From Bacteroidetes oral taxon 274 str. F0058 (GTDB lineage Bacteria > Bacteroidota > Bacteroidia > Bacteroidales > Paludibacteraceae): a stretch of DNA of 64,000 bases. How positions within the stretch are numbered: the first letter of the stretch is position 1; each line of letters begins with the position of its first letter. Shown piece by piece: positions 50,281 through 58,847 of the stretch. The stretch spans positions 446,726 through 510,725 of the forward strand of contig GG774889.1 in assembly GCA_000163695.1 (NCBI GenBank). Direction: 5' to 3'. The notes below the pieces were generated by a model. It had not been told where the DNA came from. It made no database searches and saw only the letters and a list, made by a program, of their open reading frames with translations. Position numbers and translations under genes: made by a program.

Positions 50281-52263
50281 TTACGATTTATAGTTACGTT
50301 GAGCACGAATGGTAAATTCGTATTTTAAATCTTCTTTGATTAGTTCCGGGTCTTGGTCTTCACCCTTATAGAGCCAGCAGGCAGCATACGAGTATTTGTC
50401 GTCCTGACGGAGAGCTTCGCCCTCTGCTGTCTGGTATTCTTCGCGGAAGTGTCCGCCGCACGATTCGTTACGGTTCAGCCCGTCGAGAGCCATCAGATAG
50501 CCTACTTCGATGAAGTCTGCCAGACGGATGGCTTTTTCGAGTTCCACGTTGAAGTCTGACGACGAACCGGGGATATACACATTGCTCCAGAACTCTTTTT
50601 TTATCTCTTTGATTCGTACCATAGCCTCTTTGAGCGATTCTTCGGTGCGAGCCATACCTACATTGTCCCACATCACGTGCCCAAGCTCTTTGTGGATAGA
50701 GTCCACAGAGCGTTTACCTTTGATATTGAGCATACGAGTTATTTTGTCTTTTACAGCCTGCTCTGCCTGCACAAATTCGGGCAGGTCGGTGCTCAGTCGC
50801 GGTTCCTGTATCTGGTCTGCCAGATAGTTTTGGATAGTATACGGCAGTACGAAATATCCGTCTGCCAAACCCTGCATCAGAGCCGAAGCGCCGAGACGGT
50901 TGGCACCGTGGTCGGAGAAGTTTGCCTCGCCGATAGCGAAGAGTCCCTTGATAGATGTCTGTAAGTCGTAATCGACCCAGATACCGCCCATTGTGTAGTG
51001 TATGGCGGGGAAAATCATCATAGGTGTCTCGTAAGGATTTTCGTCTACTATCTTTTCATACATCTGGAACAAATTGCCGTAGCGAGCCTCTACCGCATCT
51101 CTGCCGAGGCGTTCGATAGCATATTTGAAGTCGAGGTAAACGGCAAGACCTGTATTGTTGACGCCGAAACCTGCATCACAACGTTCTTTTGCGGCACGCG
51201 AAGCCACGTCGCGAGGAACAAGGTTACCGAAAGCAGGATAACGACGTTCGAGGTAGAAGTCTCTGTCTTCGTCTTTTATCTCGGTCGGTTTCATCTTGCC
51301 TGCACGTAATGCTTCGGCATCTTCTTTTTTCTTAGGCACCCAGATACGTCCGTCGTTACGTAACGATTCGGACATAAGTGTCAGTTTGCTCTGATAGTCG
51401 CCGTGAACAGGGATACAGGTCGGGTGAATCTGAGCAAAACACGGATTGGCAAAGAAAGCACCTTTTTTGTAACACTGTATGGCTGCCGAGCCATTAGATG
51501 CCATAGCATTGGTCGATAAGAAGAAAGCGTTGCCATAACCGCCTGTGGCTATTACCACTGCGTGAGCAAAGAATCGTTCGAGCTTACCTGTTATCAGATT
51601 ACGGGCTATGATACCTCTGGCACGTTCTACGCCGTCTTTGTCTTTTACCAGCACTACATCGAGCATCTCGTGGCGGGTAAACAGTTTCACGCTGCCTTTG
51701 TGTATCTGACGCGATAGGGCAGAGTATGCACCGAGCAGCAGCTGCTGACCTGTTTGCCCTTTGGCGTAGAATGTACGCGATACCTGAGCTCCGCCGAACG
51801 AACGGTTGTCGAGCAGACCGCCGTATTCGCGAGCAAAGGGAACGCCCTGTGCCACACATTGGTCGATAATATCGTTCGATACCTCTGCCAGACGGTATAC
51901 GTTGGCTTCGCGGGCACGATAGTCGCCCCCTTTGATGGTATCGTAATAAAGACGATATATCGAGTCTCCGTCGTTTTGATAGTTTTTAGCGGCATTGATA
52001 CCCCCTTGGGCAGCAATAGAGTGTGCTCTGCGTGGAGAGTCCTGAATGCAGAAATTGAGCACGTTGAAGCCGAGTTCGCCGAGCGAGGCGGCAGCCGAGG
52101 CTCCTGCCAGACCCGTACCGACTACTATTATATCCAGACGGCGTTTGTTTGCCGGGTTTACAAGTTTCTGATGAGATTTATAGTTTGTCCATTTTTCCGC
52201 GAGAGGTCCCTCCGGAACAGGTGTCGTGAATACACCGTTTTCTATTTTTATTGAATCATTCAT
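50281..52263 (-). CDS. frdA: Fumarate reductase/succinate dehydrogenase flavoprotein subunit
   Basis: This is 660 aa. FAD binding is at DIIVVGTGLAGASAAASLGE, and the covalent-FAD His is His81 in RRAHSIAAQGGINAAKNY. The active site is in FAQIHPTCIPVHGDY and the later AIHYTMGGIWVDYDL. The 85-bp gap to frdC and the 17-bp distance to frdB fit one operon. In an anaerobe the direction is most likely fumarate to succinate. Confidence 0.96.
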   Translation of the reverse strand: MNDSIKIENGVFTTPVPEGPLAEKWTNYKSHQKLVNPANKRRLDIIVVGTGLAGASAAASLGELGFNVLNFCIQDSPRRAHSIAAQGGINAAKNYQNDGDSIYRLYYDTIKGGDYRAREANVYRLAEVSNDIIDQCVAQGVPFAREYGGLLDNRSFGGAQVSRTFYAKGQTGQQLLLGAYSALSRQIHKGSVKLFTRHEMLDVVLVKDKDGVERARGIIARNLITGKLERFFAHAVVIATGGYGNAFFLSTNAMASNGSAAIQCYKKGAFFANPCFAQIHPTCIPVHGDYQSKLTLMSESLRNDGRIWVPKKKEDAEALRAGKMKPTEIKDEDRDFYLERRYPAFGNLVPRDVASRAAKERCDAGFGVNNTGLAVYLDFKYAIERLGRDAVEARYGNLFQMYEKIVDENPYETPMMIFPAIHYTMGGIWVDYDLQTSIKGLFAIGEANFSDHGANRLGASALMQGLADGYFVLPYTIQNYLADQIQEPRLSTDLPEFVQAEQAVKDKITRMLNIKGKRSVDSIHKELGHVMWDNVGMARTEESLKEAMVRIKEIKKEFWSNVYIPGSSSDFNVELEKAIRLADFIEVGYLMALDGLNRNESCGGHFREEYQTAEGEALRQDDKYSYAACWLYKGEDQDPELIKEDLKYEFTIRAQRNYKS

Positions 52264-52347
52264 CTTGATTTTTAGACTTTTTTGTTTATCGAATAAAGAA
52301 TAACATCAAAAAAACATCGTTTTGTTATTCATATTACAAAAGAGGTA

Positions 52348-53055
52348 TTACCAGACATAATCGGTTGTACCGTTCATAATAGCTTGGCCACCGAAGTGTA
52401 ACACAACAGCCACAAACAACAACACTACCAAAGTAGCTACGATATTGCCGATACATTTGATTCGACCGAACCAGATTTTGTTGTTTAGTCCCAACGTATG
52501 CAAAGCACTCCAGACACCGTGTGTGAGGTGATACCAGATAGCTCCCAGCCAAATAAGATAAATCACACAATATACAGGATTGGCAAAGAGCACACTTATG
52601 TAATATGCTCCGTCTGTTGCCAGCGACAAGTCGCCGATGTCGCCACCCATCTTGTGTGCAATTTCTACAAACTGCATTTTGAACCAAAAGTTGTACAGAT
52701 GCAGCAGCATAAAACCGATGATAATCACTCCGAGAACAAACATATTCTTCGAAGCGAAACTAACCTCGCCACGCGAACTTGCCACGTCGTAACGATCCCT
52801 GCCGCGAGCTTTGTAGTTCTGCCAAGTAAGTATGAATGCAAAAGTAAAGTGTAGCACTACCAACAAGGCGAGCCCCACAGTGCCCACAAGAGCATACCAG
52901 TTTGCACCCAGAAAATGGCAAATAGCGTTGTAACTTTCGGGCGAGAGTATCGCCACAAAGTTCATCGTCCCGTGAAACAACAAGAACAGCACGAGTGCTA
53001 TCCCCGTGATACTCATCACGAACTTTCTTCCGATAGAAGAATTAATTAACCACAT
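52348..53055 (-). CDS. frdC: Fumarate reductase/succinate dehydrogenase cytochrome b subunit
   Basis: This is 235 aa with five membrane helices (for example FVMSITGIALVLFLLFHGTM, FVLGVIIIGFMLLHLYNFWF, VATLVVLLFVAVVLHFGGQ). His residues in LFHGTMNF, VLHFTFAF, LLHLYNFW and WYHLTHGVWSALH are candidates for the two haem b groups. It anchors FrdAB and handles menaquinol. The single large anchor subunit is the Bacteroides/Wolinella type. It is the first gene of the operon; no clear promoter was found in the A+T-rich 230 bp upstream. Confidence 0.93.
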   Translation of the reverse strand: MWLINSSIGRKFVMSITGIALVLFLLFHGTMNFVAILSPESYNAICHFLGANWYALVGTVGLALLVVLHFTFAFILTWQNYKARGRDRYDVASSRGEVSFASKNMFVLGVIIIGFMLLHLYNFWFKMQFVEIAHKMGGDIGDLSLATDGAYYISVLFANPVYCVIYLIWLGAIWYHLTHGVWSALHTLGLNNKIWFGRIKCIGNIVATLVVLLFVAVVLHFGGQAIMNGTTDYVW

Positions 53056-53330
53056 AGATTTAAAATTATTAATTATTATTTACTTGTTAAATAGATGATT
53101 ATTATTGTTTTAACTATAATCCGAAAATTTGCTAAAATTACAATTAATTTTTATAATGGCAAAATTAATAATATCAATATCAATTACGAGTTAATAGAAA
53201 CCACCGTATTTTTTTGCTGTCGCTTACAGGGATACTGCTATGTTAGTTAGAGCAAAATAAATTATTTCGCAAAAATCGGATTCATTTCTACACTTCGATG
53301 ACAAATTTTTTAGCCGTACATACAAAAACA

Positions 53331-53360
53331 AACTCCTTCGGTGTGTGCTACCGAGGAGTT
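53331..53360 (-). terminator. Terminator of the atoD-kal-kce unit
   Basis: Arms 53331-53342 and 53350-53360 pair with one bulged base. On the minus strand it is followed by TTTGTTTTTG. It lies about 25 bp past the kce stop. Confidence 0.8.
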
Positions 53361-53385
53361 CGGTTTGTCGAGGCTTTGCAGATAT

Positions 53386-54210
53386 TTACAAAGCTTTCAG
53401 ATTTAGTATCTTACGTGCTTCGGCGGGCGATGCTATGTCTCTGCCGAGTTCGCGAGAGAGGCGTACGACTTTTTCTACAAGTTCGCCGTTCGATTTTGCC
53501 AACACGCCACGCGAGATATAGAGGTTGTCTTCGAATCCCACGCGTACGTTGCCGCCCATTACGATAGTAGGAGCAGCAAGGGTAAAGGCACTGCGACCTA
53601 TACCTGTCGATGTCCAAGTGGAGTCTGACGGGATATTACGCACCAACCAAACGAGGTTCTCTACCGTGGCGGGAGTACAACCGGGTACGCCCAGCACGAA
53701 GTTGAACTGCATCGGATCTCCCGGCACTTCGCCTTTGGCAGCCATTCGGAGAATGGTATCGAGGTGTCCCATCTCGAAACACTCGTATTCGGGTTTGATA
53801 TTGTTCTCTATCATACGTTTGCCGAAGGCACGCATCATAGGCATCGTGTTTTCGAATACGTCGTCGCCGAAGTTGCAGGTGCCGCAGTCGAGCGTAGCCA
53901 TTTCGGGGAAGAGTTCGGTCGGTTGCAGGCGTTCTTCGGCTGTCATACCGACGGCACCGCCTGTCGACGGTATCAGTATCACATCGGGGCAGACCTTACG
54001 CACGGCGTCGATACACACTTTGAAGCGTTCTTTGCTCTGCGTTGGAGTGCCGTCGTCTTCGCGAACGTGTATATGAACCACGGCTGCACCGGCGTCGTAA
54101 GCCGATTTGGCTTCACGCACAATCTCTTCGACAGTGTACGGTACGGCGGGGTTTTGTTCCTTCATCACCTCTGCACCGCAGATAGCGGCGGTTATTATCA
54201 ATTTATCCAT
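53386..54210 (-). CDS. kce: 3-keto-5-aminohexanoate cleavage enzyme (BKACE/DUF849)
   Basis: This is 274 aa. It cleaves 3-keto-5-aminohexanoate with acetyl-CoA to 3-aminobutyryl-CoA and acetoacetate in lysine fermentation. The zinc ligands are in VVHIHVREDDG (His46, His48) and Glu227 lies in VRVGFEDNLY. ILIPSTGGAVGMTAEERL and FEMGHLDTILRM are further BKACE motifs. BKACE enzymes vary in substrate, but the adjacent kal gene argues for the lysine pathway. It is the last gene of the unit. Confidence 0.92.
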   Translation of the reverse strand: MDKLIITAAICGAEVMKEQNPAVPYTVEEIVREAKSAYDAGAAVVHIHVREDDGTPTQSKERFKVCIDAVRKVCPDVILIPSTGGAVGMTAEERLQPTELFPEMATLDCGTCNFGDDVFENTMPMMRAFGKRMIENNIKPEYECFEMGHLDTILRMAAKGEVPGDPMQFNFVLGVPGCTPATVENLVWLVRNIPSDSTWTSTGIGRSAFTLAAPTIVMGGNVRVGFEDNLYISRGVLAKSNGELVEKVVRLSRELGRDIASPAEARKILNLKAL

Positions 54211-54217
54211 AATTTAC

Positions 54218-54607
54218 TCAATGTTTGATTCTTTGACAATCTTTGGGTACTACACAAGTGCCTGTGGCACGGCAAACAACGATAGGTTCTGCCAGTACAT
54301 CGGCAGCCGATGCCGATATATCGGTACGCGGAGCTATTACCTTGCGGGCTTCGAACTTCATCTTACGGCTGCTATTGCCTACACTTGTGATTTCGCCTAC
54401 CGCCTCTATGTAGTCGCCCGCAAACACAGGTGCCAGAAACTCTACGTTGTCGTAAGCACAGAAGAGACCTTCGTCTCCGTCGTTGATAATCAAAAGTTCG
54501 GTAGCGACATCGCCAAAGAGTTGCAGCATTTTTGCTCCGTCTACCAAATTGCCGCCATAGTGGGCGTCGTGCGAAGACATTCGCATTCTGATAAGTGATT
54601 TTGTCAT
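54218..54607 (-). CDS. kal: 3-aminobutyryl-CoA ammonia-lyase
   Basis: This is 129 aa from ATG 54607. It removes ammonia from 3-aminobutyryl-CoA to give crotonyl-CoA. The single hot-dog domain reads SLIRMRMSSHDAHYGGNLVD, LLIINDGDEGLFCAYDNVEF, and FAGDYIEAVGEITSVGNSSR, as in Kal proteins. A longer frame runs on upstream but lacks similarity. The gene ends 8 bp before kce, so the two are surely cotranscribed. Confidence 0.9.
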   Translation of the reverse strand: MTKSLIRMRMSSHDAHYGGNLVDGAKMLQLFGDVATELLIINDGDEGLFCAYDNVEFLAPVFAGDYIEAVGEITSVGNSSRKMKFEARKVIAPRTDISASAADVLAEPIVVCRATGTCVVPKDCQRIKH

Positions 54608-54648
54608 AAGATATTCTGTTTTTATTAATTTATTTACTTCTCTATTGC

Positions 54649-55299
54649 TTATTGTTTTTTTACGATGAAATCCACCAGAATCGACTGTGTATGGACATCT
54701 TCGGGTTTTATCGAGCCTATGGGTACAATCTCCTCTACTTCGGCTATTACCAAGTCGGCAGCCATAGCCATCATCGGGTTGAAGTTGCGGAAGGTGCCTT
54801 CGTAATACAGATTGCCCGCTTCGTCGGCACGTGTGGCACCGAGTAGGGCTACGTCGGCACGTATGGGTTTCTCCAGAAGGTATGTCTTGCCGTAGACTTC
54901 GATTTTTTGTTTTCCTTCCTCTATAAGTGTGCCTAGCCCCGTAGGAGTGAGTACTCCGCCAAGCCCCATACCGCCGCACCTGATACGTTCGATGAAGGTG
55001 CCTTGCGGCGAAAACTCTACCTCGAGGTCTCCGCTCTCGTACTGAGCCTGCGAGATGGGATTAGCTCCCAGATACGAGGTTATTAACTTTTTGACCTGCC
55101 TCTTTTCGAACATCAATCCGTGTCCTCTGTCGGGGAATGTGGTGTCGTTGCAGATGATTGTGAGGTCTTTCACATTGCTTTTGGCAAGCTCTTGCCATAC
55201 GCTGATAGCCGAACCGGTCGACAAGAATCCGGCTGCCATAATAGTCATTCCGTCCTTGATTTTCGCTGCCGCTTCCGAAGGTGTCAGTGTTGGTTTCAT
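54649..55299 (-). CDS. atoD: CoA-transferase subunit A (AtoD-like)
   Basis: This is 216 aa. PSEAAAKIKDGMTIMAAGFL, GGMGLGGVLTPTGLGTLIEE, and LEKPIRADVALLGATRADEA are typical of the alpha subunit of family I CoA-transferases, here probably butyryl-CoA:acetoacetate CoA-transferase of lysine fermentation. The beta subunit carries the catalytic Glu and is not in the window; nothing resembling it lies in the 270 bp upstream. It heads the atoD-kal-kce unit behind a TAAATTTG -7 element. Confidence 0.9.
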   Translation of the reverse strand: MKPTLTPSEAAAKIKDGMTIMAAGFLSTGSAISVWQELAKSNVKDLTIICNDTTFPDRGHGLMFEKRQVKKLITSYLGANPISQAQYESGDLEVEFSPQGTFIERIRCGGMGLGGVLTPTGLGTLIEEGKQKIEVYGKTYLLEKPIRADVALLGATRADEAGNLYYEGTFRNFNPMMAMAADLVIAEVEEIVPIGSIKPEDVHTQSILVDFIVKKQ

Positions 55300-55352
55300 A
55301 AAACTTTATTTACTCTCTTTTTTTGTTACAATTGATTCTATAAATTAGAGTG

Positions 55353-55360
55353 CAAATTTA
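55353..55360 (-). promoter_or_regulatory. -7 element of the atoD-kal-kce unit
   Basis: On the minus strand TAAATTTG, about 53 nt before the atoD ATG. The -33 region is T-rich without a clear TTTG. Confidence 0.55.
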
Positions 55361-55513
55361 CATCTATTTTTTGAAATATAAAAAAATGTTATTGCCTCAA
55401 CAAATATTTTAGCATCAATCGGGTTGTTGCATTCATTGTTGATATGGCATAATATATTGAATAGTTTATGAGAATACAGACACTAATTTGATGCTTTAAA
55501 GACAAAAAACGAT

Positions 55514-55521
55514 TAACTTTG
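55514..55521 (+). promoter_or_regulatory. -7 element of radA
   Basis: TAACTTTG, 50 nt before ATG 55572. A TTTG lies 23 nt upstream (55487-55490), slightly farther than usual. Confidence 0.6.
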
Positions 55522-55571
55522 CGGTTAGTTTATATTGCTTTTCGGCAAGTAAAATGTGATAATTGATTTAT

Positions 55572-56942
55572 ATGGCAAAAGATAAGATTGTTTTTCTCTG
55601 CACTTCTTGCGGAATGGATTATCCCAAGGCGTATGGCAAATGTCCGAGTTGCGGTGCCTGGAACTCTTTTGTGGAGCAGAAAGTACACAAGACCGCACCC
55701 GATAAGATACCTCACGGCTATATCAATGTGAACGATAATGAACGCCCACAACTGATAAACGATGTGAAAATCACCAAAGAGGTGCGTATAGATACCACAT
55801 CGACCGAATTCAACAAGGTTCTCGGCGGCGGGTTGGTGCTTGGCTCACTCGTACTCATAGGTGGCGAACCCGGTATAGGCAAGTCTACCCTTGTATTGCA
55901 GATTGCCCTGAATATGAAAGACAAAAACATACTATACATATCGGGCGAAGAGAGTGTCAGTCAGCTGAAAATAAGAGCCGAGCGTATCGGTGAACCGAAA
56001 AGCAACTGTTATATACTGAGCGAGAACTCGCTCGAAAAGATTTTCACTCATATAAAAAATACGGCTCCCGAGCTCGTGATTGTAGACTCGATACAGACTA
56101 TTGCTACCGAGACGGTAGATTCGTCGCCCGGTAGTGTTACTCAGGTGCGGGAGTGTGCCTCGGCTCTGCTTAAGTTTGCCAAACAGACCAACATACCGGT
56201 CATATTGATAGGACATATCACCAAAGACGGTACCATAGCCGGTCCCAAGCTGCTCGAGCATATTGTCGATACTGTCTTGCAATTCGAAGGCGACAGACAC
56301 TACATCTATCGCATACTGAGGACTAACAAGAACCGCTTTGGCTCTACCGACGAACTTGCCATATTCGAGATGCAGCAGAGCGGGCTACGCGAGGTAGACA
56401 ACCCGTCGGAACTTCTGTTGTCGCAGAATACGGGCTACCTTAGCGGAATGGCTATTGCAGCTATGCTCGAGGGTATACGTCCGTTCCTCATAGAGGTACA
56501 GGCGTTGGTAAGTACTGCCGCTTATGGTACGCCGCAACGGTCGGCGACAGGTTTCGACATCAGGCGTATGAATATGTTGTTGGCGGTGCTCGAGAAGCGG
56601 GCAGGCTTCAAACTTGCACAGAAAGATGTTTTCCTCAACATAGCGGGTGGCTTGCGGGTAACGGATACTGCTATCGACCTTGCTGTGGCAGCTGCCGTGC
56701 TATCGTCGAATTTCGATATAGCCATCGACAAAACCGCCGCTCTTACGGGTGAGGTAGGGTTGTCGGGCGAGATACGTCCCGTAAATCGTATCGAGAACCG
56801 TATTGCCGAAGCCGAAAAACTGGGTTTCTCCAAGATAATAGTACCTGCCTATAACTTTTCGCAGTTGTCGAAGCCTAAGTTCAAGATAGATATAATACCT
56901 GCCGCCAAGATAGATGAGGCATTCAGAGTGTTATTCAAATGA
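55572..56942 (+). CDS. radA: DNA repair protein RadA (Sms)
   Basis: This is 456 aa from ATG 55572 (a TTG three codons upstream is not needed). The zinc finger CTSCGMDYPKAYGKCPSCG is at residues 9-27. The RecA-like core has Walker A GGEPGIGKSTL and the RadA-specific KNRFG motif. The Lon-protease-like C-terminal domain begins near 280 (FDIRRMNMLLAVLEKRAG; GGLRVTDTAIDLAVAAAVLS). It is a branch-migration helicase of recombination. Its stop lies 22 bp from the convergent pyrD stop. Confidence 0.97.
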   Translation: MAKDKIVFLCTSCGMDYPKAYGKCPSCGAWNSFVEQKVHKTAPDKIPHGYINVNDNERPQLINDVKITKEVRIDTTSTEFNKVLGGGLVLGSLVLIGGEPGIGKSTLVLQIALNMKDKNILYISGEESVSQLKIRAERIGEPKSNCYILSENSLEKIFTHIKNTAPELVIVDSIQTIATETVDSSPGSVTQVRECASALLKFAKQTNIPVILIGHITKDGTIAGPKLLEHIVDTVLQFEGDRHYIYRILRTNKNRFGSTDELAIFEMQQSGLREVDNPSELLLSQNTGYLSGMAIAAMLEGIRPFLIEVQALVSTAAYGTPQRSATGFDIRRMNMLLAVLEKRAGFKLAQKDVFLNIAGGLRVTDTAIDLAVAAAVLSSNFDIAIDKTAALTGEVGLSGEIRPVNRIENRIAEAEKLGFSKIIVPAYNFSQLSKPKFKIDIIPAAKIDEAFRVLFK

Positions 56943-56964
56943 AACGGATATACTGCAATTATTT

Positions 56965-57873
56965 CTACAGAGCAGCTCCTATAATATCGGTCAGATTATC
57001 GATTCTGAGCCGTTGCATAACATTAGGTAAATCTTCTATGATATCTCTGCAAGCGTATGGATTGATGAGGTTTGCCGTACCTACCTCTACGGCAGAGGCT
57101 CCTGCCATCATCATCTCTACGACATCGCGAGCAGTACTTATACCTCCACAGCCGACTATCGGTATACGGCACACCTTTGCTACCTGATATACCATTCTCA
57201 GAGCAACGGGGAATACGGCGTCGCCCGAGAATCCACCCGTGATATTTGCAAGTATGGGGCGACGTTTCTGAAGGTCGAGCCGCATACCGAGCAGAGTATT
57301 GATTAAGCACAATCCGTCGGCTCCCGCCTCTTGGCAGGCTTGGGCGATAGCTACGATGTCCGTAACATTGGGCGACAACTTTACTATCACAGGCTTGGAA
57401 CACACTGCCTTGACGGCACTTGTTACCTCTGCGGCACAGCCGGCGTCGGTGCCGAAAGACATACCGCCGTGTTTCACGTTGGGGCAACTTACGTTCAGTT
57501 CTATCCAGCCGACGTTGTCTGTCTCGCACATACGGCGGGCTACTTCGACGTACTCCTCGAGCGAAAAGCCACATACATTGGCTATTATCGGCTTGCGGTA
57601 TATCTTTGCCAACTCGGGCAGTTCGTGCCCGACTACTGCCTCTACACCGGGGTTCTGCAAACCTACGGCATTTAGCATCCCTGCTTTGCATTCCGCTATA
57701 CGTGGTGTAAGGTTGCCAAAACGAGCCTCTCGTGTAGTACCTTTTATCGAAATTGCACCGAGAATATTCAGGTCGTACATCTCTCTGTACTCTTGCCCGA
57801 AACCGAATGTGCCGCTGGCGGGTATTATCGGATTATCTATCTTGTGTCCGCATAGATATGTGGTTGTATTCAT
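56965..57873 (-). CDS. pyrD: Dihydroorotate dehydrogenase class 1B, catalytic subunit
   Basis: This is 302 aa. It oxidises dihydroorotate to orotate in pyrimidine synthesis with FMN, passing electrons to PyrK and NAD. Motifs are NPIIPASGTFGFGQEY, ISIKGTTREARFGN, and GLQNPGV, and the active-site Cys in ELNVSCPNVKHGGMSFG marks class 1 (class 2 has Ser). GCGGISTARDVVEMMMAGAS is the phosphate-binding end. It follows pyrK by 17 bp. Confidence 0.96.
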   Translation of the reverse strand: MNTTTYLCGHKIDNPIIPASGTFGFGQEYREMYDLNILGAISIKGTTREARFGNLTPRIAECKAGMLNAVGLQNPGVEAVVGHELPELAKIYRKPIIANVCGFSLEEYVEVARRMCETDNVGWIELNVSCPNVKHGGMSFGTDAGCAAEVTSAVKAVCSKPVIVKLSPNVTDIVAIAQACQEAGADGLCLINTLLGMRLDLQKRRPILANITGGFSGDAVFPVALRMVYQVAKVCRIPIVGCGGISTARDVVEMMMAGASAVEVGTANLINPYACRDIIEDLPNVMQRLRIDNLTDIIGAAL

Positions 57874-57890
57874 TTTTGTAAATAATTGAT

Positions 57891-58634
57891 TTAGTGCTCA
57901 TCGAAAATAACCTCTTCGGATTTCAATATCGTATCCGTACAAACTCGTTTGTATCCCGAGCGTGTCTTGTGCGAGCAGCCCATACAGCCGCCGAAGCCGC
58001 AGCCCATACGTTCTTCGAAACTGATTTGTCCCTCTACGTCGAGTGTTGCGTGTATGCTGCGTAACATTGGCTGTGGTCCGCAGGTGTAATAATAATCATA
58101 TTCTATATTGTGTCGAACGATGGCGTCCGAGTAAAAACCCTTTGTGCCGTAGCTGCCGTCTATTGTGGCGACGGCGACCTCTATGCCGAGTTTTGCAAAT
58201 TCGTTGTGTAGGAATATCTCAGAGGCTGTGTTGAAGCACAGTATCGCAGTAGGCTTTTTGCCTTTCGCCACAAGCTCTTTCGTGAGGCGATACAGAGGCG
58301 GTATGCCCACACCTCCGCCCACAACGAGCGGCTTACGACAATTGACCTCGGTATCGAACCCATTGCCAAGCCCGACAATGATGTCGAGACTGCTACCCTT
58401 AGTGTAGCGAGTCAGAGCTTGTGTGCCTTCGCCGACAACCTTGTATACGAATGTGATACTGTTGCTGTCGTAGTCGCAGACAGATATTGGTCGTCTCAGA
58501 TAAAAACCGTCGATAGCGATGTTTGCAAACTGTCCCGGGCGTTGTATCGCTTGAGTATCGCCGGCTACCGACAGTCGAAAAACCGTTTCGGTGAGTTGTT
58601 CGTTGGTTATAACTTGATATATGCCTTTGTTCAT
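57891..58634 (-). CDS. pyrK: Dihydroorotate dehydrogenase electron-transfer subunit
   Basis: This is 247 aa. The FAD domain has YLRRPISVCDYD and YKVVGEGTQALTRYTKGSSL, and NAD binding is at PLVVGGGVGIPPLYRLTKEL. The 2Fe-2S cluster is held by the Cys set in GCGFGGCMGCSHKTRSG plus VCTDT near the C-terminus. It links PyrD to NAD. The neighbour pyrD confirms the role. Confidence 0.95.
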   Translation of the reverse strand: MNKGIYQVITNEQLTETVFRLSVAGDTQAIQRPGQFANIAIDGFYLRRPISVCDYDSNSITFVYKVVGEGTQALTRYTKGSSLDIIVGLGNGFDTEVNCRKPLVVGGGVGIPPLYRLTKELVAKGKKPTAILCFNTASEIFLHNEFAKLGIEVAVATIDGSYGTKGFYSDAIVRHNIEYDYYYTCGPQPMLRSIHATLDVEGQISFEERMGCGFGGCMGCSHKTRSGYKRVCTDTILKSEEVIFDEH

Positions 58635-58808
58635 TAGAGTTTTGTATTTGTCGGATAAAATGAATTTTACCCATTTCTTTTGAAGTGTAAAAATACTATT
58701 TTTCTCTCGATAAACAATCGACGGTGGTAAATAATGTTGTATTATGCCGTCAAATACAATAAGTTACAAATAAATAGACGAAATGTCGGGCGTATCGGAA
58801 TTTATCAT

Positions 58809-58816
58809 TAATTTTG
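58809..58816 (+). promoter_or_regulatory. -7 element of ygiQ
   Basis: TAATTTTG, 31 nt before ATG 58848; no clear -33 TTTG. Confidence 0.55.
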
Positions 58817-58847
58817 CCGACACAAAAAGGTCTCCTGTACTATTTTT

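Noticed and set aside
54608..54979. N-terminal extension of the kal open frame
   Set aside because: It overlaps the end of atoD in another frame and does not resemble Kal; ATG 54607 gives the normal family length.
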